From contig CM024176.1 of NCBI GenBank assembly GCA_013433145.1, forward strand, positions 1,178,001 to 1,242,000: 64,000 nt of DNA, in the 5' to 3' direction. Under the pieces are notes generated by a model. That model saw only the letters and a program-made list of their open reading frames with translations, searched no databases and was not told the DNA's origin. Origin of the DNA: Ascaris suum. Its lineage: Eukaryota; Nematoda; Chromadorea; Rhabditida; Ascarididae. Each line of letters begins with the position of its first letter. Position 1 is the first letter of the stretch. Shown in pieces: positions 1 through 11,615 of the stretch. Made by a program: the position numbers and the translations under genes.

Positions 1-1254
1 CATATGGTAACTTTTTTAGACTTAGGTTGAATTTCCTAGATATGTATTATTTTGGAATACAAATATAAAAATGGATGCATAAAAAGAAGTGATTAAAAAA
101 ACAAAGTTATAAATTTTCACAGAAATCTTTGTTTTAATGATCAGATCAATTGCAATTTACATATTCAAAAAATGACTTATTTTAGTGATTTTATTTAGTC
201 ATTCTTTTAGTTCAACAGGTATAAATGTATTAAGAGGTAAACAATAAAAAAGTTTATTGCAATATTAGACAAAAGAGAGAGAGAGAAAGAGAAAGAGAAA
301 GAGAGAGAGTAGGACGTAGAGAGCAAGATATGAAATGAATATGCGTTATTAAAAGAAAGCGTAGAGAAAATTTTCTGAGGTATGCGTGTCCTCGAAATAT
401 ACAGATAGTGGGAGACCTTTACGTTGATGAAAATTGAAGCACGTTGCACAATAACCTAAGCAAAAACACATATCCACGTGGCGTGAATAGCGTGAGGCCA
501 CTCGTTAAAGAGGCTATATCATTGCGCCGTGCTACTAATAAAAAATTGTAATAGCGTAATGATGACCTTCATAAAACCGGACGCATCCTTTTTCATACAA
601 TCATAAAACGTTGATTAAGGAAACGGAGATTTCGCCAACTCATTTCATTTGGATTTATCTAGTTGAATTTCTATTAACATTCGGTCATTATCACTGAGAA
701 ATGACTAATCACTATGAATCGCTTAGTTATAATAAGCAAATTGAAATCTTCTGATTTTTTTTCCTCCCTTGAAATATGCAAAAATCTATTCAGAGATTAA
801 TATATTCGTGCATTTCATGGATATATACATTGCATTTAGAGGATATATTATGATAGAGATGACTGTGCAATTTGCATTTCAGAAGCAATATAGATAAAAG
901 AGTTCAAATTAAATGACAGGTTAACGAAATAAAAATCAGGTAATTTCCCTATCCGCTCGCATTTGTTAAAACCTTTTTGCTACATATATATCAAGCATAA
1001 ATAAGATCGATGCATATGCATATGAGCTAAAAAAAAGAGGATTCACTTATTTAACCTTCATTGCAAAAATATCAATCGAATGCTAACTAGTAACTATGAA
1101 TTGTAATATGCAAATTAACAAATGAGAGAAAAAAAATGTTATGAGTATCTTTATAATCGATGATAAATTAAAACGTCTAAAATATTATAGACTACCTTAT
1201 AAATATCATCCTAGAATATATGAGTAGATCATATTGAGGTAAATAAGTGCAAAA
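1..1254. other. AT-rich stretch, no gene seen
   Basis: AT-rich sequence with short poly-A/T runs. A somewhat GC-richer patch at about 420-640 gives a short open frame on the minus strand, but no convincing pair of splice sites. I see no RNA gene or recognisable protein. Confidence 0.4.
273..309. repeat. (GA)n / GAAAGA simple repeat
   Basis: A purine-only tract built from GA and GAAAGA units, about 37 bp, with minor interruptions. Confidence 0.85.
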
Positions 1255-2500
1255 CGGTAGCGAGTGGGTTAGAAATGTTCATCGCGCAACTGGAACATGT
1301 TGTTACGTAATTGGCCCGTAAAAAAAACATTAAATTGCGGTCAGTGAGTGGCGATTTGAGCGAAACACGGTAACGTGGCACTTCGACGATGATGGCCACT
1401 CACCTGCCCGACGATTCATCTCCGCAAAAAAAGTGCACTCTAATTCTGTGCAAATACCCTATTGTGCAACAAAGTCCGCACCGATTGGGGAATCCACGAT
1501 TGGAGTGATGGACGAATGGTTTGATGTCCCAAATCGAAATCGAGGCCAATTTCCATGAGGTTTTGCCTCTACTATTCTAGTGTCCTCTCAACTGGATTCT
1601 CAATCTCCTCGATTCATTATCTACAATCATACGCTTGTACCAGCACTCGTACCAGTCGACCTCGCGCGACACTCGTTTTTGTTTGGTTCACCTTCCTGTG
1701 CCGCCGCTCGACGACCTCGATTTTAGCTCTGCATCATTTCCCCCCTCATATAGAACTTGTGTGCCTAGCACCGATTGTTTGCTTCCGTATAGCACATCAT
1801 CTCATTATGCGAATGGTCGTCCACTCAATCATCATTCCACATCATGCATCATCGAATCATCCTTGACGCCCACATCAAAAAACTTCATTAAAATTGAAAT
1901 AATTTTAAGTATGAGAATTGATGAAAACTGTTCACCAAAAATACTAAAGGAGAGTGGGGTTCCAATCAAACAAAGGCAAACCATCACTTGCAAAGATCAC
2001 ATAGAAATCGACTAAAAATATTGCTTTATTCGGTTATTTGCAAATTGCAACAATTGCATTGCATATTGCACAAAAATCACCACATGTTGTAAACCCTTTC
2101 AATTAACTATACAAGCGATTCACCGCAACATAATTTAATCGAGCATTGGAAGTGGGCTATTAAGCTTGAAATACTATAAAATGCTATTTGAAAAAGTTGT
2201 TAAGTTTGCAATGCTGTAAAAAAAGTTTTCAAGCTTGTAATGCTTTAAAATTTATATCGTAATTTGCACTCTGCGATGGGATTTAAGATTCGAATAGAAT
2301 CATTAGGTGACTTCCGATAAAAACATTGAGTGTCGCGATATGCTGCATGCTGTGATATAGTCAACCATATCGGGTTTTTGGACAGCGTTATGTTGACGCA
2401 AGAACCGGTTTGAGGAGCGGCACTATGTGCACGCCAATTCTATGCCGATTCACCGTTAATCGTGCATCGACCCGCTATCAGGGCAACTCCTCTTCAATAA
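1255..2500. other. GC-richer island, possible exons of unknown gene
   Basis: Two blocks (about 1260-1880 and 2330-2500) are clearly richer in G+C than their surroundings, as exons are in this DNA. On the plus strand 1581-1865 stays open only by moving between two frames; one segment includes residues VPPLDDLDFSSASFPPSYRT. On the minus strand the same block also has open frames, with donor-like sites at about 1700 (AAG|GTGAAC) and 1400 (GCAG|GTGAGT). Neither strand gives a complete exon chain. It may be part of a gene, a decayed coding remnant, or a GC-rich regulatory block. I cannot choose between these. Confidence 0.25.
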
Positions 2501-3586
2501 TTCATCCATATTTGAGCATATTCATCCTATATCAAGATGCATCATAAAAATGCATAAACTAACTCATTAATTATCAATAATCAATGAAAAAATAATCGAA
2601 ATTATTCGATCTCTACAAATTTATTAATTAAAAATCGAAATATAGAATTAATTAACAATGGAATCAATACCTATAAGAAATTTTCAAAAGCGTTTCTCTA
2701 ATCAATGTCAAAAAATAGCCAAAATAAAATTAAACCGCAGAATTACTGTTGATTTCTCAATCGTGACGTTTTATTACGTACTTCAATTGACCATTTTTTT
2801 TTTAATAATTAGAGACTTCTATTTCAATACGTCATTCTATAGAAACTATAAACATTATTAACATCGTTATTTTATGAGAAATAATTCCTTAGCGTGAATG
2901 AATAGATTTTTCTTTATTTCTTATTTTTTATTACCTCTATTAGTTAGTAGTAATATATATTGCTGCATTTTACTCTATTTATTAAGACCTACTTATTATG
3001 TAGTAATATTTAACGAAAGAATTTATGAATAGAATTTTTAAAACATTAGAGAAATATCTCAACGAAATGAAATGAAATGAAATAAATTCAAATCCGGCGC
3101 AAATGAAGAGCTAACGATTGGCGAAAGAAAATTTAGTTTCATATTTAGATATGAGTATACCATTATAAACAACAACTCATTCGGCTCTATAGAAACTGAT
3201 TCATTATCATAGTCATTATGTAAATGAACGCACATATGTAAAATTATGCAAAATAGCGACTGCTCTTGAATACGAAAAACATCACAAACGGCAAAGTCAA
3301 TATTCATGAAGTGTCACCACGATAATTCCATGACTATATTCTCCATTTGTCCAAAACACATTTCTCTTCAAACGATTTTATAATCCACTACAATATATTT
3401 AATTATTTACTGCAGATATTTTATCGATATTTTTGAAATTTATATCAAATTTTAAATATCATTTAACCAAAAATATTTTCAATGATTCGTATGATAATAG
3501 ACCAAAAAAAGGAAATCACACATACAAAATTGCTTTTCTGACCTAGTTTCTCAAAAGGTTACGTTGGTTTAAAGAAAATCACTTAC
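2501..3586. other. AT-rich stretch, nothing recognised
   Basis: Low-complexity AT-rich DNA. An 82-codon open frame on the minus strand (3307-3059) has no splice or start context to support it and is within the length expected by chance at this base composition. Confidence 0.4.
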
Positions 3587-3687
3587 CTGAGCGCCAATTC
3601 AAGGTGATAGAAGCGGAGGATAGGAGGAGAGGATAAAGGAAATCGGGGCGATAAGCGCTTCTTCTTAGTTCAATCGGTAAATTTAAT
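3587..3687 (-). CDS. Candidate exon with strong splice donor
   Basis: Reading down the minus strand, an open frame ends at a consensus donor CAG|GTAAGT at 3587/3586. The frame includes the residues ELRRSAYRPDFLYPLLLSSA. The upstream boundary is unclear: AG dinucleotides occur at about 3690, but the pyrimidine tract lies inside the exon rather than before it. No protein family is recognised and no neighbouring exon is securely linked. It could equally be a chance frame before a cryptic donor. Confidence 0.22.
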
Positions 3688-4322
3688 TGCTCATATGAGC
3701 ATAGATTCGATTAGTATCGAGCCGAGAAATATAACATTTATCGTATTCCCCATATTTTCATTGTTTTTTGGCCCAGCTACGCTTGAATATAGCAATTAAG
3801 AGAAAATTAAACTTATAAAGTTTTCCTTTCTCTTCTAAATTTGCATGAAATATTTGAATTTTGTTTGCTTTAGAAAATGTTACTCCCTATGTCAGAAAAA
3901 TTTCGCTAATTCTTGGAAATTCTCAAACCTTCACCTTTACCTATCCTGAACGACCAAATCACACCCCTCTTCTCTCCGCTCTCATCCTCTTGCCCCCTCC
4001 CCTCCACTTCCCATATAGGATATAGAACTGCTGATATCCACAATTCACATTCACCTACTCGTCAATTGACGTGAGACACAAACGATATCATGATAAAAAA
4101 AATCGTCCTAGATTGCCGTGATTTTTTTTTATTAAGCACTACAAATATCTAGTTAAACAATTTCCAATAATTTGAAGTGCCCTATAGAAGCGTGTGTACA
4201 GTACTGCCGCTAACCCACTTTAATCCGATTCACTTTCGCAGTTGAAGCCTCCAACTAAACACCCTTTCAAAAGCATATCAAAACTTCACATGCCTTTATT
4301 AAGCTTTAAATGAGAGGAAGAT

Positions 4323-4326
<4 letters not shown>

Positions 4327-4407
<81 letters not shown>
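4327..4407. repeat. (AT)n microsatellite
   Basis: About 40 uninterrupted AT dinucleotides. The largest AT tracts of this window (here and at 9.5, 33.3, 40.8 and 52.6 kb) are all perfect or nearly so, suggesting recent expansion. Confidence 0.97.
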
Positions 4408-4409
<2 letters not shown>

Positions 4410-6305
4410 GAGCACCTTTATTAACGAGCTTTAATCTGTTGGAGGTAGTTTCGTTTAACGATATTCCTGTGCTATGATATCACCGTAATTATAGCACAGA
4501 TATGAAGCAAGGTAACATTTGTATTCATTGGTTCCAACAAGGTAGCAGTTTAACTGCAGGAGATAATAGTATTAGCTGATATTAATATTTCAAAGACTTA
4601 TTCACCATCGTATTTCTATTCTTCTAAGGTCTATTCGTTTTAAACTCATAATGAGCTAATTAATAAATATTACAATTTATTAAATATATTTTAATCATAA
4701 GAAATAGGCATTATCACTGTCTCGTAGGCCAATAAATGAAACAAGAAGAACAAATATGAGATATGCAAGACATGTAAGGGCATTCAGCATGCAGCGAAAA
4801 CAATTGCACAACGAGGGCAGTTCATATGAGAGTGCAGCAAAGACGTCTATCTATGATGGTATGTAGCCACTGATATTTTTGTGTGTGTGTGTGTGTCCGG
4901 TAGAGTGAGGGCAAATGAATCGCAGCACAATAACCAGCTAGCAAGACCTTGAAAATTATTGAAAAATGAACGTCAAGGTAACATCCTCCAACAAAAAAAA
5001 ACACCTCGTGGCCAATGAAGCGCCAACTCAGGTCGATTACATCCTCGGCACAATGGATGTGAGCTCAACTACCTATGAAATGACTTTTTTCTTCGATTCA
5101 TTTCCTGCACTCAATATTTCATTCCAAATCAATACGTATTACCTGTTAATATTATCAATTACATTATCAGTGAGATGCATCATTAAACTGATATTGCATT
5201 AATCACTGGCCAACACAACGTCAAATTTACATTAAAACAATGAGCTTAAAAAACTAGATTTTTAAGGATGTGGAAAATCTATCGAATATCCACCTCTCTC
5301 AATAATTAATATTATCAATAAGTTTAAAAGGAACTAATTGTGCTCTTTTTGATAATTTTATCATCGGAAATGTGGTAATTATATAATGTGGTAATTATAT
5401 TAAGGGAATCAGTACAACATCAAAATGGATGCACCACATTTGATAACCACATTGAGGAAAATTGCTGCTGAAGATAACTATTGAATAAGTATAATGCCAA
5501 ATTACTACTATAGATATGAAACTTGCAGCGCTCTCAATAAAGACTAGTTGAAATGAAATGGTTTAAGAAGAGATCGGAAGTAAAGGAAGAAGAACCTGAT
5601 ATATGCAAGCGTGAAAAGTGGGAAAATTTTCGTTTGGAAAATTTCCATTTTTAAAGAATTTCTTAGTAAAGAAAAATTTTCGATTCATTTATTTTTGGAT
5701 ATCGAAGAAAATTTTTTTAAATACAAAGAAGACGAAAAAACTTATCACATTAGACGATTATACTTTCAAAAAAATCGCAAACGTTTATTAATCTTCTCTT
5801 ATCGGCTATAATATTTGAGACGACAATTTTACTAAATTTGCAAAAATTCTTTATGCAAAAATCCGTTTTTTTTTTTCGCTTTTTTTCTTTGCGAAGAAAA
5901 TTTTCAAATTATGTAAATTCAAGCAATGAGCAATCTTTTGAATTATGGGTAATTTTTAGTTATATATAATTGTTACTATAATCAAAGACAATTCGATTCT
6001 ACAGTTAAATTAATTAGTGATTTTAAATATATTTAGCACGGAGAAAAAAAAAATGCGAACTGGTCGAAATCAAATAATTACGTTACCCTCTTTATAATGA
6101 AACATGAACTCATTCTTTCGCTATTGATCGTACATCAAATTACCTCTGCCTATACATTGTTCATCGATTACCTCTGCCTAGTTTAGCAATAACATTTCAG
6201 CTTTTAGCATATCATACTATAACTGTGTATCAATCTATCAAACTTTTATTAAAAATACTACTTTATGATTTATTTACAAATCTTTTAATGAAATGAATTG
6301 AAAAC
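4408..6305. other. AT-rich stretch, no gene supported
   Basis: A short GT repeat lies at about 4880-4896. The segment 4900-5090 is a little GC-richer and is open on both strands, so no coding direction can be assigned. The rest is AT-rich with poly-A/T runs. Confidence 0.35.
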
Positions 6306-6357
6306 AGACAAAGACACAGACACAGACACAGACACGGACATGGACACAGACATAGAT
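6306..6357. repeat. (GACACA)n-like simple repeat
   Basis: Six-base units of the type GACACA with drift (GACACG, GACATG, GACATA). A related short tract occurs at about 11460-11487. Confidence 0.85.
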
Positions 6358-9028
6358 ATATAACTACATTATTGTTTATAAATGCATATTTATTTAAGTA
6401 TTATAAAGGCAATCGTTTGGTGGAAGAGTGTAAATTTGCGGATGTTGGAAGAAAGCGAATCGAGTGTGATCCACAAAAAACGACCGGTTCTGCTCACAAA
6501 CAAAAAGAAACGCGCCGAAGCATACCTAGCCAGCCGTTGGTTGTTACTGCTTTGCCAAGGTTAAACTCACTCGTCTATCCTCGCACTCTCCCCTCACCCC
6601 CTCCCCCATTTTCTAAAGCTAGTTTTTTACCACTCACGCCCCGATCACATTATACGATATTGTCGCTCCTATAGTAGGCAGAAATTTTGCAAGAAAAACA
6701 AAAATAAAAATAAAATATTCCACCAGAATAACATGAAATCATGAAATTTTTCATCGAAAATGTTCGTTTGTTGCCGACGAATACAAATTTAAAGCGCAAA
6801 AAAAGTGCAACATCAATGTCGACCTGTTTCACTTTCGATTTTATTGCACTTGTGTATTTTGTTTATTTTTTGGCGAGGGGGGGGGGGAATAAATCTCTAA
6901 TAAATTGCTTGTATAAGAAATTCTAACCGCAACCCCAATTCTAGTCGCAATCTTACCATCATCGCAGCAAACAATGTAACAGATATTTCATGACAGTAAT
7001 ACTTACTGGTTACCTAGTAATAGCAACGGGATTCATTGACGTAGTCGCTTAATTAAATGGCATTAATTCGAGAAAACCCTAATGATGCAAAATTCGAATA
7101 AATTCTCTGAACATCTTCTTTGCCGTCTCCACGTCCCCCCAAATAAGTTCGCTGCAAACATTTCGAGAAGGAAACTGTTCGACTCAATAAATCCTTTTCC
7201 CAACAGGATCGTTAAGTTAGTTCTTATTACTCTTTTTAAAGATAATCAAATCTATTTATTCTAGTTTCCCGTCTTTTAATTCCCTCCTTCAAAAACTTCC
7301 CCTAAGATATAAGTCAATTTTTAAAACTTATGAGCATAATAAACTTTTCCGACTTATGAACATTAGAATGGGATATTTCTTTTAATGTATAAGATAAAAT
7401 CTTCTTCTATGTTTCGCTAGTAGCTATTTGAAGCGAACAAAGAGTCAGGTTGGAGGAAGCTGTAAATGCGTTAATTTCTCACGTCATTATATTCGTCATT
7501 TGTGCTTCACCTACACGTATATCGTTCTGAGTGGTTGGAAGTGCGGAGTGAAATACTCAAAAAAAAACCTATCCAGTTTGAAAAAAAAAGTGAACAATGA
7601 TAGCCTAAGCCCACGTGTTTTTTGAAAATTTTTTTTTGGGCGCGCATCGCTCAGTTAGTGATGTCTGCGCGGATGTTTAAGTATACGTATACTGGTGTAT
7701 GCATATCTACTGGTCAGTTGCTTCCTTTCGAACACAAGTTCACATGGTCAAAATTGATGGGTGCAATGAAACTACAACGTATATAATCTATACAGAGAGT
7801 GACCACAGAGTGACCTACTAAGAATCATAGAGAATGACCACAGATTGACCCTATTAAGAATTAATTCCGTCATTGATTACTAGTCAACTAAATGATTTAT
7901 TATAACATAATTGATTCCGCTATAAATTACTAATATTAATTGCTAGTAAGATTTGCGAAACAATTTCTTTCTTAAGTATGCTTCAATTAAAGCGATTATA
8001 TAATCTATCATCAAAATAAATAAAAGAATATTAAAAATTTTTAATCGAATACTGGAAATGTTCAAGTGATCAGTTTAATCGCTAGATTTGAACAAAAACC
8101 CAATACTGCATCTGACTCTTTGATGTATAATTGCATAAATTATGTTATAGAATAGCTATTGAAATAATCATATTCAAATTTTTTTCAAATTTTTCAAAAT
8201 ATTCAAATTTTTAGGTCACTCAAAAATCCTCAAAAATCAGCTGGAAATTACACATTGAAAAATGATTTGACGAAAAAAAAAATTGCATATTTCTTTAAGA
8301 AATATGCCAAAAAAAAAAAACAAAAAATGATATATCGATAGCACATTTATGAGTGCTCATAAGCGCTCATAAATGATTATACATAACGATTGACGAAAAT
8401 AATTGTTTTCTTTTCATTTTTTTAAGCAATTTATTTGTTTATTTTCATTTATTCATAATCGCTATATAAATATTTGTAGTGACATTGAAGATAATCAATA
8501 CATCTTGGAAATAATAGAAATATGATTATAAAAAAAGCGATAATTAAATTATTTGGTATTACTTTGATAAAAATTTCCCATATTTTTTTTTGTCGTATTT
8601 AAATTACGACTGCTTAAAAGCTAATTTTTAGTAACTTTTTAAAGTAGTATTATAAATTAGACCACCAATAATCATAAAAGATTGAATTTTTTTTTTTACA
8701 ATTATTTGAAAAGACGAAAAGAACGTAGAAAGTATATTTCTGCTATCTATATGCAACATATATTTTAATGAACGAATGATGAGTAAATATTTGAAATAAT
8801 ATGAAAATATTCAATGCATATTTGTTTTTTTAATTTATTAGCGTTATAAATAATAATGATAAATTCTTGAATTATGGAAATTTAAAATAAGAGTTATATT
8901 CTACAAAAGTGGTAGCATAGACAAGGTGAACAACCACTAACGATTGGCTGTAAATTTTCACTCAGATGCATTTCAGCGTTTTTAGTTGTGTTGAAAATCA
9001 GGTTTTCATTGGGCAACAGTATTTCTGA
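6358..9028. other. AT-rich stretch with weak exon-like patch
   Basis: Positions 6412-6559 give an open plus-strand frame ending at a CAAG|GTTAAA donor (residues MLEESESSVIHKKRPVLL), but a second frame is equally open and the acceptor is weak. A pyrimidine-rich tract lies at 6585-6612. A 35-bp tandem duplication lies at 7794-7863. Nothing else is recognised. Confidence 0.3.
7794..7863. repeat. Two-copy 35-bp tandem duplication
   Basis: Two adjacent units, both beginning AGAG(A/G)(A/G)TGACCACAGA, with a few substitutions between copies. The period is 35 bp. Confidence 0.75.
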
Positions 9029-9494
9029 GGTGAAAGAATGAGAATGCTTCAAACTGGTTCCACGAGCCATATACACTCTCCTCTCTTGTGGTAAATGCAG
9101 GAACAGCAACGGCTAACTTCACTCAGCTGAAGGTCGTCACCACATCACCTCAATCTCACAATAACACACAACCAATTAAATCGACGGCTTCACATATCGC
9201 ATACAAAACACTTCATTCATCTCAACAATTTCAACGGGAATATATTTAATCAAATCCATAGTGAACATTCTTTTTATCATCGTGAACTTTTTGGTTTACA
9301 ACTGTTACGCTTGTGAGAGAGGCCGTAACCGATTTCGCAAACCTATGAATCGACTTCTGCCCCTCTTCACTGTGGAAACCAAATTTCACAATAGCAATGA
9401 CGGTCATTACTGCCGCATTATAGTGCGTTTGTTTGCCGACTATCCTAAGAAGCGCATCTGGAAGCTACGCGCGTTAAGGAAATTAAAATTATAG
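9029..9494 (+). other. GC-richer open region, coding status unclear
   Basis: On the plus strand, 9029-9249 is open without an ATG. It is followed by an AG at about 9260 and a second open frame to a stop at 9494 that includes LFADYPKKRIWKLRALRKL. The minus strand of 8939-9110 is also open. No GT donor links the two plus-strand frames. It may be the end of a gene, or a fortuitous pair of frames in a patch of balanced base composition. No family is recognised. Confidence 0.22.
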
Positions 9495-9530
9495 GCAATA
9501 TATATACACATACGTATTATGTTATGTAAC

Positions 9531-9532
<2 letters not shown>

Positions 9533-9607
<75 letters not shown>
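9533..9607. repeat. (TA)n microsatellite
   Basis: A perfect TA dinucleotide tract of about 75 bp. Confidence 0.97.
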
Positions 9608-9609
<2 letters not shown>

Positions 9610-10674
9610 CCGTTAGTTGTGCGACCTGGAAGACCACCTGGAGAAATGAAGTTAAAAAAAATCATTCGCAGGAAGAGGACTAGTAGAAGTCGGCGTGAGG
9701 GAACTAGAGCAAAACAACGGATGCATAGGAATAAAATGTGAAATATTCGGTGAAAAAACTAGTGACCTAATCATTTAATCGATCAACATTTTGCAATGCA
9801 ACACTCTCATTAGCAAATTTGCAATCGTGAGATAAGTTATTTATTCGTTATGAGATCATTTATACTATAAATATCATTTATCAATTCTATAAAATGGCAT
9901 TAAAAAGTTCTCTTCATCATTTCTATTAAAATACAATCTGATAGAAATTTTCATAAAAAAATTCGCAAGTTAAAAAGAAAAAAAAATGATTAGAATGGAA
10001 AATTTTTAGTGAGTAAAAACTAATATAAAAGAATAGGGCATATTTTTGAATAAAAAAAAAAGATCAAAAATTATGAAAGTTTTATTATTTTCAACGAGAA
10101 TAGAAAATGATTAGTGAATTAATTACAGAAAATGTATCCATCACTATCTATGATCGACAGCTTTCATAAATGCTTCAAAAAGAATGCAAAAACGTTGAAT
10201 GCGACGTTAGGTGTTTTCTTTTTTTAAATCGCATCTGATCAATGCAGCAGCATTTCATTAGATCGAAGATGCCCAATATTTAGCAAATTTTTTCTCCAAA
10301 CGAAGTGTATCCACATCTACTATTCGGCTAGAAAACTATAAGTTTTAAAGGAGTATTCATGGAATCGAATAGTATAGTTTATCTCGTATCATAAAAATCA
10401 TTTCTCAATATTGCTAACTAATTTCGACTTTTAAAGTATTGCTTTCAAATAGTTGACTTAAGCACATTCTAAATAAGCATCAAAATCATCGCTCTTTATT
10501 CGTAATCGTAAATTATACGCATTGCAAACAGATCCAACTAAGAAATAAAAAGGAAAAAGAATCAATACAGGAAAAATTATTGATGGATTTAGTCGAGAGT
10601 TACACTAAAAATTGATGGATTTTAATTTTCGACAAATCCGATGTCGTAAATAAAATACTTCAATTGGTAAACGT
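9608..10674. other. AT-rich stretch, nothing recognised
   Basis: A short block at 9610-9742 has a basic open frame (RRKRTSRSRREG) with no splice sites. The rest is AT-rich. Confidence 0.35.
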
Positions 10675-10747
10675 TTAGCTGTCCTTTTTCTCTATTTTGA
10701 CCGTTGGACGTCCATCATTGTCCTTCTTCGACTTCCTCTTTGGCGAG
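10675..10747 (-). CDS. Candidate terminal exon, basic C-terminal tail
   Basis: The minus strand reads SPKRKSKKDNDGRPTVKIEK, then KDS and a TAA stop at 10677-10675. The frame has many purine-first codons (AAG, GAC, GAT, GGA, GTC, AAA), as expected of coding DNA. The nearest acceptor is GTTAG just above 10747. The frame stays open for about another 40 nt upstream (IIDEILNNRGYVS), so the true exon may begin higher. The other reading of the same strand is also open to a TAG at about 10688. It looks like the lysine-rich tail of an unrecognised protein. Upstream exons were not identified. Confidence 0.4.
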
Positions 10748-11487
10748 CTAACATAGCCACGATTGTTAAGAATTTCATCAATGATGGATATACAATCATT
10801 TCATTACTATTAGATGGCATAAAACCACAATGATAAAACATTATAGTCATGTAAACATCATAATACGTTAAAACTGCATAGTGGCGTCATCGTTCAAGAA
10901 CTCGATAATGCGATCGTTTAGAGAATATATTGCATAATTTGCACGAATAAAAAAAAATAGCGCTAAACCTTAAGAAAGTAAAAAGATAAATACCTGTATG
11001 TTACCTTTGGCTATGACTCATACCTCTAGCAAATTTTAAACGTTTGATGATTTTTTTTTTCTCGCACAATTACACTCCTTGAGGGAACAAATTTGCTCAT
11101 GCTAAATTGTTTCATATCAAAATTCACAGGAAGATTATTTCACTAATTACTATATTATATTCGTCATACGTAAAATTAGTTGCGATAGAATCATTTAATG
11201 CAACGTATGCATCCATCCGAATAGTTGGATAAATTCTGTTAGTGAAAATGAATAAAAACTCATTCGGCTTGTTTTTATGCATAGTTGTGTCGAGTTTATT
11301 GTCATCCGTTCAACGTGGCAAGAAGTATTTGTTGATATAGTGTTCAGGAGGAGGGGAGAGGAAGAGAGAAGGGCCTTCTTCTAATTGCGCAGGAAGGTGC
11401 TTCTTATGAAGGAGCAACGACTGTTTGAGGAATATCCTATATAGAACGGAATAAGGCTCTCACAGACATAGATAGACACAGACATAG

Positions 11488-11615
11488 TTGTTTTTGTTTG
11501 ATGGGTATGATGCTGATATAATTGCAAAAGAAGAGAATATTCCAATACGGGTATTTCATCTTAACGATGTGACTGATAAATGCCAAAAAAAAAGCTCTTC
11601 AATGAAGACTATAGG
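11488..11615 (+). CDS. Candidate internal exon, unknown protein
   Basis: A plus-strand open frame of 42 codons plus 2 nt lies between an AG acceptor (ACATAG|) and a donor AGG|GTAACG. It includes the residues DGYDADIIAKEENIPIRVFH. Composition is acidic and mixed, as in a soluble protein. The acceptor falls in a GACACA-type simple repeat rather than a pyrimidine tract, which is unusual and lowers confidence. A second short open piece (11288-11325, residues VEFIVIRSTWQE) lies just upstream. No family is recognised. Confidence 0.28.

Noticed and set aside
11024..11101. Minus-strand exon starting MSKFVPSRS with a GTATGAG donor
   Set aside because: The A run has ten A, not nine, which puts a stop in the frame before the donor.
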